From Actinomycetota bacterium (lineage in GTDB: Bacteria; Actinomycetota; Nitriliruptoria; Nitriliruptorales; Nitriliruptoraceae): a stretch of 64,000 bases of DNA. Shown piece after piece: positions 16,842 to 25,167 of this stretch. The DNA lies in assembly GCA_019347575.1 (NCBI GenBank), contig JAHWKY010000014.1:1-64000 (forward strand), given 5' to 3'. The notes below the pieces were generated by a model. The model was not told the origin of the DNA, did no database searches, and saw only the letters and a program-made list of their open reading frames with translations. A program made the translations under genes and the position numbers. Within the stretch, counting starts at the first letter, position 1, and every line of letters starts with the position of its first letter.

Positions 16842-17825
16842 TTAGGAAACCTCCGAAGACGACCGCACCCGGTAGGGACGGTGCTCGCCGATGCCGTGCA
16901 GGTGCGTCGGCGGCACACTGCTCAGCTCGAAGTGATCCTCGAGCCGGTCCGCCAGCTCGTCCGCCGCGAGGATGCTCCAGGGCTTGGCGTGGTCGGTGAG
17001 TCGGGACGCGAGGTTGGGCACCTGGCCGTAGAAGTCGCCTTCGCGGACGAGCACCCGACCGTACGCCAGTCCCGCGTGACGCGGCGTCTCGGTCAGCTGC
17101 TGGCGGTCGTCGACGAGGTGGAGCAGCACGCGGGCGACCTGCAACGGATCCGAGCCGACGACCATGGCCGCGTCTCCGACGAACTTGGCCAGGAGGGTGT
17201 CAGCGATGCGGTCGACCGCCTCGGTGACCAGCTCCTCGAAGCGTCCCAGCAGCCGGTCAAGACCAGCCGGATCGATCTTCCGTGACAGCTTCGTGAACTC
17301 CACCAGATCCACGAATCCCACGGCCAGATCGACCTCTCGAGCCTGTAGCTGTGCGCCCTGCGAGACCGCGTCGGAACCGAGCAGGCCGACGAGGATGTGG
17401 CGGTAGTCCTCCGCGAGCTGTCCGGTGATGAGCGGCAGGAGCTCACCTGCCGTCTCGCCCAACCGGACCGCGAGGCCGGTGGTGTCGGCACCGCCCTCGA
17501 GGGCAGGAGCGATCACCCGGTCGCGGACCGTGCCGAGATCGCTCACCACGATCGTCGTCATGCCGCGGTACCGGGTGCGGAGGTTGCGGACGACGACGTC
17601 GAGCGGGTACAGGTCCAGGATCCGGCGCAGGGCGCGCGCGTACGCGACGTCACGCTCGTCGTAGCCGGGTCGGGCGTCCCAGTTCATCGCGGCGAACGCC
17701 TCGCGCAGCACCTGAGCAGGGACGTCCGCTTCGTCCGCGACCTGCTCGAGCGTGAGCTCGGCATCGCCCTCGACCACGTCGCGGACGTGGTCGAACACCG
17801 ACGACGTCGCCTCCTCGTCACTCAT
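16842..17825 (-). CDS. Class III adenylate cyclase with N-terminal pH-type regulatory domain
   Basis: A 327-residue soluble protein. Residues about 1-150 (LTLEQVADEADVPAQVLREAF; VAYARALRRILDLYPL) resemble the regulatory domain of the Rv1264 group of acid-activated cyclases. The catalytic domain starts at VAVGFVDLVEFTKLS-type sequence with metal-binding Asp, then LLAKFVGDAAMVV (substrate-specifying Lys and second metal Asp) and VPNLASRLTDHAKPW (transition-state Asn/Arg). All catalytic positions look filled, so it should make cAMP. ATG at 17825 overlaps the hydrolase stop (ATGA), and the two genes form an operon. Confidence 0.85.
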   Translation of the reverse strand: MSDEEATSSVFDHVRDVVEGDAELTLEQVADEADVPAQVLREAFAAMNWDARPGYDERDVAYARALRRILDLYPLDVVVRNLRTRYRGMTTIVVSDLGTVRDRVIAPALEGGADTTGLAVRLGETAGELLPLITGQLAEDYRHILVGLLGSDAVSQGAQLQAREVDLAVGFVDLVEFTKLSRKIDPAGLDRLLGRFEELVTEAVDRIADTLLAKFVGDAAMVVGSDPLQVARVLLHLVDDRQQLTETPRHAGLAYGRVLVREGDFYGQVPNLASRLTDHAKPWSILAADELADRLEDHFELSSVPPTHLHGIGEHRPYRVRSSSEVS

Positions 17826-18739
17826 GCGCTGTCGCGACTGGTCCCTGAGCCGCGGCGGATGACATCGCCCCAACGCTCCCTCGGCACCCCTCCCGGTTCG
17901 GTCGTCCGGACGAAGTCGGCGATGAACTCGGCGACGCGGACGGGCTCATCGACGTGAGGGAAGTGGCCGGCGTCGCGCAAGACCCGCAGACGGCTACCCG
18001 GGATCGCCTGGTGCGCGTCCGTGGCGTGCGCGAGCGGGATGATGCGGTCGCGTGCGCCCCAGATCAGCAGTGTGGGAACGTGCTCGGCGAGGTAGAGCTT
18101 GTCACTCGCGGACACGCGCTGGCCGGTGAGGCCGATCGTGGCCTGGACCGTCCTTAGGAAGGCCCGGCGTGCTTCGGCGTCGGACAGCTTCTGTAGACCC
18201 CGACGGGCCTCGAGAAGGTCCGCGCCGCGCGCCAGTCCGAATCGCTGGAGCGCCCGGGACAGCGAATCCATGGCCCGAAGGGCACGGTCGGTCGCGAGGA
18301 GCGCCACCACCGGATCGGCACCGGGTAGCGAGGCGGCGCGCAGGAAGGGGCTCACTTCGGGACCGAGGCCGCCGGCGTCGATCAGGACCAGGCGGTCCAC
18401 CATCTCGGGGAACTGGTACGCGAACTGCAGCGCCACGCCCCCGCCGAGCGAGTGTCCGATAACGGTCGCGCGCGGTTCGTCGAGCGTGAACAGCAGGTCG
18501 CGAACCGTGCTCGCGTACGCGCCGAGGGAGTGGTCCCCTTGCGGGCTCTCGCTGCGGCCGTGGCCCGGAAGATCGACGGCGATCAGTCGCAGGTGCTCGG
18601 CGAGGAGGGGACCGACGTGATCCCACGTCGAGGCGTCCTGGGTCATGCCGTGGATCAGCACGGCGGCAGGGCCACGCGTCCCCGCGGAGCGGTACGCCAC
18701 CGTGCGACCGTGGATCGCGATCTCCTGCTGCTCCATCAT
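17822..18739 (-). CDS. Alpha/beta hydrolase
   Basis: A 305-residue hydrolase with oxyanion segment AVLIHGMTQDASTW, DLPGHGRSESP, nucleophile elbow IGHSLGGGVA, acid in WGARDRIIPL and the catalytic His in RDAGHFPHV. A cap region lies between residues about 145 and 220. The order and spacing match epoxide-hydrolase/carboxylesterase-type relatives. There is no signal peptide. It is translationally coupled to the downstream cyclase gene. The substrate is unknown. Confidence 0.87.
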   Translation of the reverse strand: MMEQQEIAIHGRTVAYRSAGTRGPAAVLIHGMTQDASTWDHVGPLLAEHLRLIAVDLPGHGRSESPQGDHSLGAYASTVRDLLFTLDEPRATVIGHSLGGGVALQFAYQFPEMVDRLVLIDAGGLGPEVSPFLRAASLPGADPVVALLATDRALRAMDSLSRALQRFGLARGADLLEARRGLQKLSDAEARRAFLRTVQATIGLTGQRVSASDKLYLAEHVPTLLIWGARDRIIPLAHATDAHQAIPGSRLRVLRDAGHFPHVDEPVRVAEFIADFVRTTEPGGVPRERWGDVIRRGSGTSRDSA

Positions 18740-18828
18740 GCCTCCGTGTACGTGCCTAGCCGTCGGTGGAACCTACCCACTGGTCACAGATGTCTGGCGT
18801 TCGGGAGCTGTACCTATGCTCGACCACC

Positions 18829-20133
18829 ATGGGGTCGGATGGGTCCTCCGCTCGTCCGTGGTTGTCACCACGGGCGAGCGAGCGCGAGACCGAGCTGCTC
18901 GCGTCGCTGCCGGTCGGGGTCGAGGAACTCGAGGAACGCATCGCGGCGCTGATCGCGCGGAACCGCAGCATCCACGAGTCCGAGTGCGTGAACCTCAACC
19001 CGGCGACCAACGTGATGAACCCGGTCGCCGAGGCAGCGTTGGGGGCGGGCCTGGGTTCGCGGCCTTCGCTGGGCCACCCCGGCGAGAAGTACGAGATGGG
19101 CCTCGAGGCGATCGAGCAGCTCGAGGTCATCGCCGCTGCGCTCGCGTGCCGGGTTCTGGTTGCCCGGTTCGCCGAGCTCCGGGTCGCGTCCGGCTCGATG
19201 GCCAACCTCTACGCCTTCATGGCAACGTGCGCACCCGGCGACGCGATCGTCGTTCCGCCACCGTCCGTCGGCGGGCACATCACCCACGACCGCGTCGGTG
19301 CGGCCGGCCTCTACGGTCTCGAGATCCACCATGCCCCGATCGACGCCGAGCGCTACACCGTCGACGTCGCGACGCTGGCCGATCTCGTTGACCGCGTGCG
19401 GCCGCGACTCATCACGATCGGCGGGAGCCTCAACCTGCTCCCCCACCCGGTGGCCGCGATCCGTGAGGTCGCCGACGGGGTCGGGGCGCGGGTGCTGTTC
19501 GACGCCGCGCACGCGTGCGGGATGATCGCGGGGCGGGTGTGGCCCAACCCGCTCGACGAGGGTGCGGACCTGCTCACGATGAGCACGTACAAGAGCCTGG
19601 GTGGACCGCCGGCGGGACTCGTCCTGACCAACGACGAGGGGCTCGCGGCGCGGATCGACGCCATCGCCCATCCCGGACTCACGGCGAACTTCGATGTCGG
19701 CAACACCGCAGCGCTCGCGATCGGGCTACTCGACTGGCTCGAGTACGGAGCCGACTACGCGGCAGCCATGACGAGCGCTGCGTCGGCGTTGGCCGGCTCG
19801 CTCGGTGATCTCGGGGTCCCGGTGTTCAGCACCGTCGAGGGACCCACGACCTCGCACCAGTTCGCCCTCCACGCCGACCGCTGGGGCGGGGGCCAGGCGA
19901 TGGCGGAGCACCTGCGCCACGCGAACCTTCTCACCAGCGCCATCGGACTCCCGACCGGAGACGGCCTACGCATCGGCACGCCCGAGATCGTGCGGTGGGG
20001 CATGAAGGATCCGGACATGCCGGAACTCGCCGGGCTCGTACACGACGCGCTGGGTGACGCACCCGAGGACGTGGCTACACGCGTGACGGAGTTCCGTCAG
20101 CGCTTCCGCGACCTGCACTTCATCCGGAACTGA
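18829..20133 (+). CDS. SHMT-like fold-type I PLP enzyme (non-canonical paralogue)
   Basis: A 435-residue protein aligned with serine hydroxymethyltransferase: NLNPATNVMNP near the N-terminus, the cofactor-binding LFDAAHACGMIAG, and the Schiff-base Lys in TMSTYKSLGGPPAG. In true SHMT the sequence is T-T-T-H-K-T-L-R-G-P; here the invariant His before the Lys is Tyr, and SLGGP replaces TLRGP. The N-terminal tetrahydrofolate region is also different, so it may act on another beta-hydroxy or amino substrate. ATG at 18829 is preferred because a possible -10 (TACCTATGCT) ends just upstream; an in-frame ATG at 18766 would run into the promoter region. Confidence 0.78.
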   Translation: MGSDGSSARPWLSPRASERETELLASLPVGVEELEERIAALIARNRSIHESECVNLNPATNVMNPVAEAALGAGLGSRPSLGHPGEKYEMGLEAIEQLEVIAAALACRVLVARFAELRVASGSMANLYAFMATCAPGDAIVVPPPSVGGHITHDRVGAAGLYGLEIHHAPIDAERYTVDVATLADLVDRVRPRLITIGGSLNLLPHPVAAIREVADGVGARVLFDAAHACGMIAGRVWPNPLDEGADLLTMSTYKSLGGPPAGLVLTNDEGLAARIDAIAHPGLTANFDVGNTAALAIGLLDWLEYGADYAAAMTSAASALAGSLGDLGVPVFSTVEGPTTSHQFALHADRWGGGQAMAEHLRHANLLTSAIGLPTGDGLRIGTPEIVRWGMKDPDMPELAGLVHDALGDAPEDVATRVTEFRQRFRDLHFIRN

Positions 20134-20149
20134 CAGGTCTGGGGCTGGC

Positions 20150-21558
20150 TCAACATCGTCGGGGCGGGGGGTGGGTGCGGATCTGGTGTCCGGTGGGTGA
20201 GGTGAAGGTGGCGATGGCGGTGTGTGGGTCGTAGTGAGCGGTCCAGCCGCCGGTGGTGTGCATGGCGTGGTGGCCGTCTTGGCCTTTGCAGGCGGGCAGG
20301 GTGTCGTCCCACTCGGTCTCGCCGTGGTCGGCCCAGGGGATCACGTGGTCGGCCTCGGTCCACGCCACCGGCCGGTCACAGAAGGGGTAGCGGCAGCGGG
20401 TGTGGAGGTGCTCCAGCAGCGGTCGGAGCCAGTCCGGCAGGGTGCGCAGGGAACGTCCGAACGCGACGGGACGGTAGGGCCCGGCGGTCAGGATGACGTT
20501 GGTGAGGAACCCCTCGTCGTGCACACCCCACCGGGTGAGCAGGTCGCGGGCGAGCTGGTCGTCGATGGTGCCGGCACGGCGCAGCCGGGATTCGAAGGTG
20601 CGGCGGCTTCCTGGCCCAGCAGGGTCCACAGGTCGATCATCAGGTTGACGTGCGGACGGGCACCGTTGCGGGTCTCCAGCGTCGCGGCGGCGGCACGTCT
20701 GAGGATCTCGGCGAAGGCGTCGTGGCGGATCTGCGCGGCGGTGCGGCGCTGCTCCTTGGGCACGTCCTTACTGTCGCGAACGGCGAGGGTCTCCAGCAGC
20801 TGGACCAGCAGCTCGTGCACATCCGGCACCACGGTCGCCTTGACGTCTCCGAGCCCATCGATGCCAGGGTGAACGGTGAACTCGCGACGCTCGTCCAGCC
20901 CCGACCCCAGCGGCTGGGCGTCGGTGCCGTCAGGATCGACCTGGTCACGGATCAGCTTGACGGCGCGGCGCACATCGGTGGGGGTGCCGTGCTTGGCGAA
21001 GGTCACCAGGGCGTCTTCGGCGTCTTGCAGCGCCCGCAACCGCCGCGACGTGGTGGCGCGCACGACCGGGTCGACGTGGTCGGAGGAGATGTGTCCGGCC
21101 TGGTAGGCCTGCTGCAGTTGGGGGAAGAAGTCCAGGCGGTGGGCACGGCGGGCGATCCGGGTGGTGGCGGCCCCGTCCAGGCCGGTGTGGGCCGCGTACC
21201 ACGACGCGATCGAGACCGCCCCGTCGAGGCGGTGCACACCGGTCACCCGGACCCGCTCCAGCAGCCGGGTCTGCTGCGCCTGGAGGCGGTTGACGTGCCG
21301 CTGCGCCGCGATGGCGGCGTCGGCGACGTCACGGTCGATCTCGTCACGTAGATCCAGCCCCGCCAGCGCGTCCAGGCCCTGGGTGATCAGGCCCAGCGCC
21401 TCACCCACATCCCGCACCGCCGGCGTCTCGTTCTCGCCAGCGCCGGGGTCGTAGCCGCCCCGCACTTCGCGCGCGACCGACGCCCCGACCTCCGTACGCG
21501 CGCCACCGCCACTGCGGGCTTCGGCCCGGCGGCTGGGGTAGCGGCGCGTCTGCTCCAT
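20150..21558 (-). pseudogene. DUF222/13E12-type HNH endonuclease, frameshifted
   Basis: Reading on the minus strand, residues 1 to about 320 form the DUF222 domain (for example AIAAQRHVNRLQAQQTRLLE, a helical repeat, and VNLMIDLWTLLGQE). At about 20600-20615 the frame shifts by one base; the continuing frame reads RRTFESRLRRAGTIDDQLAR and then the HNH part CRYPFCDRPVAWTEADHVIPW with ACKGQDGHHAMHTTGGW, ending at 20150. Both halves are well preserved on either side, so this is a recent single-base indel or a sequencing error. These genes are multi-copy in actinobacteria and may be mobile. Start at ATG 21558 (MEQTRRYPS) or GTG 21588. Confidence 0.85.
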
Positions 21559-21682
21559 GGCCCCCAAGCTACGCAGGGGGTGTGACATCTGAGCTCGAAC
21601 ACATCATCCCTACGTGCGTTCGGCGCATACCTGGGGGGACTGGTTCGAACTGCGCCTCGAGGACCCGAACGAAGCGTTCCCG

Positions 21683-22366
21683 TCAGGGACGGGACAGTGA
21701 CAGGTTGAACCGCGGGGTCCCCAGCGTCTGCATCAGTTCGATCCACAGCAGCAGCCAGGCCTCCATGCCGCGGGCCGCGGTCAGCGCCCCGAGGTCCAGG
21801 ATCTGCTCGTCGCGCCAGCCCAGATCGGCGAGCAGCGACCGCACCGCGCCCTTCGCGTCCTCATCGTCACCGGCGATGGGCGCGAGGTGGTCTCCCGGGA
21901 TGCTCGACGGGGACGTCATCACCGACGCGTTCATCGTGTTCAGCGCCTTGACCACGCGCGCATCGGGGAAGGTGCGCTGGATGCGTTCGGCGAGGCTGTC
22001 CGTACTGGTCGTGAACAACGCCAACCTGCCGGTCGAGAAGTCGAGCGGGTTCGCGACGTCGATCAGCGGCTTGTCCGCGAGCGCCTCCGCGCCGACGGCC
22101 TCGAGCGCCTCCAGCGAGGCCATCCCCGAGGTCGCGTTGATGACGATCTCCGCACCCGCACCCACGTCCGTCAGGGGCTGTAACCCGATGCCGGCGTGGT
22201 GTCGGTGCCACTCGGCGAAGGGCGGGTTGCCCATGCGGTCGGGTTCGGTCCGCGCCATCGTGTCGTGGGGATCTCGCGTCCCGATGACGACGTCGTGACC
22301 CGCCGACGCCAGGCCCCCCGCGAGAGCCCGCCCGACCATGCCCGTACCCACGATCGCGATGCGCAC
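21683..22366 (-). CDS. NADPH:F420-oxidoreductase-like NAD(P)-binding protein
   Basis: A 227-residue protein with an N-terminal Rossmann loop MRIAIVGTGMVGRALAGGL, the NADP-type second strand VVIGTRDP, EIVINATSGMASLEAL and ALNTMNASVM, the pattern of the F420-dependent NADP oxidoreductase/pyrroline-5-carboxylate-reductase-like group. Residues after about 165 form the helical C-terminal part (LGALTAARGMEAWLLLWIEL). ATG at 22366. It probably transfers hydride between NADP and a deazaflavin or quinone; no F420 synthesis gene is near, so this remains a family-level call. Confidence 0.78.
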   Translation of the reverse strand: MRIAIVGTGMVGRALAGGLASAGHDVVIGTRDPHDTMARTEPDRMGNPPFAEWHRHHAGIGLQPLTDVGAGAEIVINATSGMASLEALEAVGAEALADKPLIDVANPLDFSTGRLALFTTSTDSLAERIQRTFPDARVVKALNTMNASVMTSPSSIPGDHLAPIAGDDEDAKGAVRSLLADLGWRDEQILDLGALTAARGMEAWLLLWIELMQTLGTPRFNLSLSRP

Positions 22367-22707
22367 GTGCGCTCCTCACGTCACCAGAGGCGTCAGCATG
22401 CCGCACGGATCACGCCGACCGAGCGCCAAGGTGACCAGCGAGCATCGAACTGCTCGCGGACGGAGACGTGGTCGAGGGTCCCGACGTCGGCGACGGTCAA
22501 CAGGCGATACGCCACCGTTCGGACGACGCAACGCGACCGACGACCGTTGGATGGACGCACAATCCGGCGACGAGACCGACCTGGTGTCCATGACCTGACC
22601 GTCGCGTCCACGAGCGCGCCCTTCTGCCCAGAAGTCCGGGACCATCGGCGGGGGCGCTCGCGTTCGTACGCTCTGCTACCGGCACCGGTCGGGACGGAGG
22701 TACCGCC
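22367..22707. other. Intergenic region without a recognisable gene
   Basis: 341 bases between the divergent oxidoreductase and PfkB genes. Short open frames exist on both strands but their compositions (runs of Arg and Ala from GC-rich shadow frames) give no credible protein. The right-hand end holds GGAGG as ribosome site for the kinase. I see no convincing riboswitch or long palindrome. Confidence 0.6.
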
Positions 22708-23631
22708 GTGCCCAGCATCGTGACCTTGACCCTGAACCCGACCGTCGACGCCAGCACCGAGGTCGGCCGGGTCACCGCGAACGAGAAGTTGCGCTGCGAG
22801 TCGATGCGCTACGAACCCGGTGGTGGCGGCATCAACGTGGCGCGAGTCGTTGCGCGACTCGGTCTTGACGTCACGGCCGTGTTCCTCGCCGGGGGTGCGA
22901 CAGGCCGGCAGCTACGCGAGCTGCTCGAGGACGAGACCGGCATCGACGCCCTCCCCGTGGACATCGATGGGTCAACCCGACTCAACGTGCATGTCGACGA
23001 GCACGAGAGCGGCGACCAGTACCGGTTCGTCATGCCGGGTCCCGAGGTGACGGCAGAGGAGTACGAGACAGCCGTGGACGCCGCGCTGCAGACGTCCCCC
23101 GACATCCTGGTCGCCTCCGGGAGCCTGCCCCCGGGTGTCTCCGACGATGCCCTGGCCGAGGTAGCGAAACGGACGCGCGAGACACCGACCCGCTTGATCG
23201 TCGACACGTCCGGACCAGCTCTCGAAGCCGTGGCGGGAGCAGGGGTCTACCTGCTGAAGCCCAACGCGACGGAGCTGCGCGACCTGTGGGGGGGTGACCT
23301 CGAGGACGACGACCTCGAGGCGGCCGCCCGCCGCCTCGCCGAGCGGGGCGCCGCGGACGTCATCGTGCTGTCCCTCGGTTCCGGCGGCGCCTACCTCGCC
23401 ACCAGCGACGGAGGCAGACACCTACGCGCCCCGACCGTCCCGATCGAGAGCCGCGTCGGAGCAGGCGACAGCATGGTCGCCGGGATCGCCGTCGGGCTCG
23501 TCCGCGGCTGGGAGGTCACCGACGCCGTTCGGCTCGGGCTCGCCGCCGGGGCCGCGGCGGTGATGACACCTGGCACCGAACTCGCGCGTGCTGACGACAT
23601 CGAACGCCTGTACCGACGTGGGACCGACTGA
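22708..23631 (+). CDS. PfkB-family sugar-phosphate kinase (1-phosphofructokinase/Pfk-2 type)
   Basis: A 307-residue ribokinase-fold enzyme. IVTLTLNPTVDAS at the N-terminus is diagnostic of the 1-phosphofructokinase/tagatose-6-P kinase branch; then GGGGINVARVVARLG (first PfkB signature), ASGSLPPGV, LKPNATELRDLW, and the C-terminal signature RVGAGDSMVAGIAVGL with the catalytic base Asp. GTG at 22708 is preceded by GGAGG with 8 bases spacing. No PTS gene is next to it, so a glycolytic 6-phosphofructokinase role like E. coli PfkB is possible. Confidence 0.88.
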   Translation: MPSIVTLTLNPTVDASTEVGRVTANEKLRCESMRYEPGGGGINVARVVARLGLDVTAVFLAGGATGRQLRELLEDETGIDALPVDIDGSTRLNVHVDEHESGDQYRFVMPGPEVTAEEYETAVDAALQTSPDILVASGSLPPGVSDDALAEVAKRTRETPTRLIVDTSGPALEAVAGAGVYLLKPNATELRDLWGGDLEDDDLEAAARRLAERGAADVIVLSLGSGGAYLATSDGGRHLRAPTVPIESRVGAGDSMVAGIAVGLVRGWEVTDAVRLGLAAGAAAVMTPGTELARADDIERLYRRGTD

Positions 23632-23637
23632 TCCGGC

Positions 23638-23692
23638 CTGGGGGAGGGCGATCCACCGCACGCACGATGGTCGGCGGCGTCGATCCTCCCAG
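23638..23692 (+). terminator. Possible imperfect hairpin after the PfkB gene
   Basis: CTGGGGGAGG-GCGATC (from 23638) can pair with GATCCTCCCAG (23682-23692) with small bulges, closing a loop of about 28 bases. It starts 6 bases after the kinase stop codon. It may terminate the kinase transcript or be the 5' half of the structured element described next. Confidence 0.3.
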
Positions 23693-23717
23693 TGCTCAAG
23701 TAGCGAAGCGGTAGCAC
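23691..23717 (+). repeat. 27-base dispersed repeat, copy 1
   Basis: An exact 27-base match, in opposite orientation, to 59113-59139. The ends pair as GTGCT/AGCAC to form a small hairpin around GTAGCGAAGCGGT. Similarity continues on the right side (CCTGAG at the same offset in both copies). This copy is about 93 bases upstream of the nuoA-like start. It does not match any riboswitch that I recognise. Confidence 0.6.
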
Positions 23718-23809
23718 GACCTGAGGCGTCCGGCTGGCCGGGTGGACCAGCGCGGCCGAGACTACGGTCCCGGAGGACCGCATGGACGTCCGCACGTCGG
23801 GAGGGACGG

Positions 23810-24166
23810 GTGCTCGCAGGCTTCCTCAGCGCGGCGGTTGTACTGGTGGCCTCACTGGGCCTGCTCGGCACGGCGTCGCAGTGGCGCCGCATCACCGACC
23901 CCACCGCGATCCCCTGGTCGGAGACCGTCCCGGTGCTCGGCGGCCACGAGCCTGCCACCCACGCGTGGTCGCGCTTCCACGCGCGCTACTACCCGATGAC
24001 CCTCGTCCTCATCGCGTTCGAGATGGAGATGATGTTCATGTACCCGTGGGCGGTCGTCTACGTCCGCGAGGGAGTCAAGGCGCTGGTCGAGATGGGGATG
24101 TTCCTGGCGATCCTGTCGCTGGGGGTGCTCTACGCGTGGCGTGAAGGAGCCCTTCGGTGGCAGTGA
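23810..24166 (+). CDS. nuoA: NuoA-like complex I membrane subunit
   Basis: A 118-residue protein with three membrane segments. The centre RFHARYYPMTLVLIAFEMEM followed by MFMYPWAVVY corresponds to the NuoA signature (RFY-x-x-A-L-x-F-x-I-F-D-V-E-x-x-F-L-F-P-W-A). The conserved acidic residues of that helix are kept as E-M-E. The GTG at 23810 follows GGGAGGG with about 5 bases spacing. It is the first gene of an eight-gene cluster of complex-I-like subunits and overlaps the next gene by 10 bases. Divergent from standard NuoA, with an unusual loop (DPTAIPWSETVPVLGGHEPA). Confidence 0.78.
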   Translation: MLAGFLSAAVVLVASLGLLGTASQWRRITDPTAIPWSETVPVLGGHEPATHAWSRFHARYYPMTLVLIAFEMEMMFMYPWAVVYVREGVKALVEMGMFLAILSLGVLYAWREGALRWQ

Positions 24167-25167
24167 GCCTCCTGCATCGGATCGCTTCGTCGGCCCGAGT
24201 CCCCGTGTGCATCGTGACCGGGCGCGGCGAGGAGCCCGTGGCGCTCCGGCTGGGGATCGACCCGCGCATCGAGGTGGTGGACTCGCCCCGACACGCGACC
24301 GTCCTCGTCGTCATCGGTGCGATCGCCGCCGACCACGCCCCGGCCTTGCGGCGCGTGCACGATCAGCTCCCCCACCCTCGAGCTGCCGTGTGGTGGACGG
24401 CCGAACGGCTGACGGTGACCACGCGGGATGTCCTGCCGGACGTCGAGGAGGTACGGGTCGAGCCTCTCGTCACGATCACCGACCTCCACCGGGCACTGCT
24501 CCTCGGGGATCGCAGCTCCGCGCCGGCCGTGGGGCCAGCGGACAACCCCACGTCGTGGAAGGGCGTGGGGCCCCACGGCCAAGGCGGCGAGGGGATGATG
24601 GGCGGCGTTCCCTACGGCCGCGGGATGGCGATGACCGGCGAGGATGTCCGCGACGGGCTCGAACTCGATCGCGTCCCGCTCACCCTGGGTCCGTTCCACC
24701 GCGCCCTGCCGTCCGGGCTGACCCTGGAGCTGGAGCTGCAGGGCGACGTCATCGTCGCCTGCGACGCGCGCGGTCCGAACGGACCGTGGCTGGGATCAGC
24801 CACAGGCGCCGACGGTGACGTGCCGGACGCGCGGCTCGTCGCGGTGGCGCACCTGCTGCGGGTCCATGGGCTGGATGCGCTCGCCCAACGTGTCGTGCGC
24901 ACGACGGTCGATGGACCCGAGGCGGCGATCGCCCCCCTGCTGCGCTCGGCCCGCAGACGCCTGCGCCCGGCACTCCAGGGCGTGGGCGTGATCGAGGGCG
25001 CCGACGCACTCGATCGCTTCGACGAGCTCATCGCGGATGCCAGCCTCCCGGACCTGGCGCTCGATGAGCTGGGGGAACATCTCGTGGGGCTGGGGTGGAG
25101 CGAAGCGGTCACGACGGTGTCGACCTCGCTGGGCACCATCCACGACCCGGCGGAGGTGAGCGGTTGA
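24157..25167 (+). CDS. Degenerate NuoB-NuoD-like fusion protein
   Basis: A 336-residue soluble protein that I read as two parts. Residues about 1-110 (DSPRHATVLVVIGAIAADHA; LPHPRAAVWW) follow the C-terminal half of NuoB, but the CC...C...C ligands of Fe-S cluster N2 are absent: the only cysteine there is in VPVCIVTG. Residues about 128-200 contain SWKGVGPHGQGGEGMMGG, PYGRGMAMT and then LPLTLGPFHRALPSGLTLELELQGD-type sequence that corresponds to the start of NuoD (GPQHPAxHGVLRLVLELDGE), with the conserved histidines largely replaced. The rest is not recognised. GTG start with GAAGGAG 8 bases upstream; the stop overlaps nuoH. Probably a structural remnant or adaptor on the membrane module. Confidence 0.65.
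   Translation: MAVSLLHRIASSARVPVCIVTGRGEEPVALRLGIDPRIEVVDSPRHATVLVVIGAIAADHAPALRRVHDQLPHPRAAVWWTAERLTVTTRDVLPDVEEVRVEPLVTITDLHRALLLGDRSSAPAVGPADNPTSWKGVGPHGQGGEGMMGGVPYGRGMAMTGEDVRDGLELDRVPLTLGPFHRALPSGLTLELELQGDVIVACDARGPNGPWLGSATGADGDVPDARLVAVAHLLRVHGLDALAQRVVRTTVDGPEAAIAPLLRSARRRLRPALQGVGVIEGADALDRFDELIADASLPDLALDELGEHLVGLGWSEAVTTVSTSLGTIHDPAEVSG

Noticed and set aside
21640-21680. GGTTCGAAC as a T-loop of a tRNA gene
   Set aside because: No matching anticodon arm or acceptor stem upstream; the neighbouring bases do not fold into a cloverleaf.
23691-23730. Resemblance of the 27-base repeat to a tRNA D-arm
   Set aside because: AGC...GGTAGCAC looks D-loop-like, but no T-arm (GGTTCGA-type) or acceptor stem can be built around either copy.
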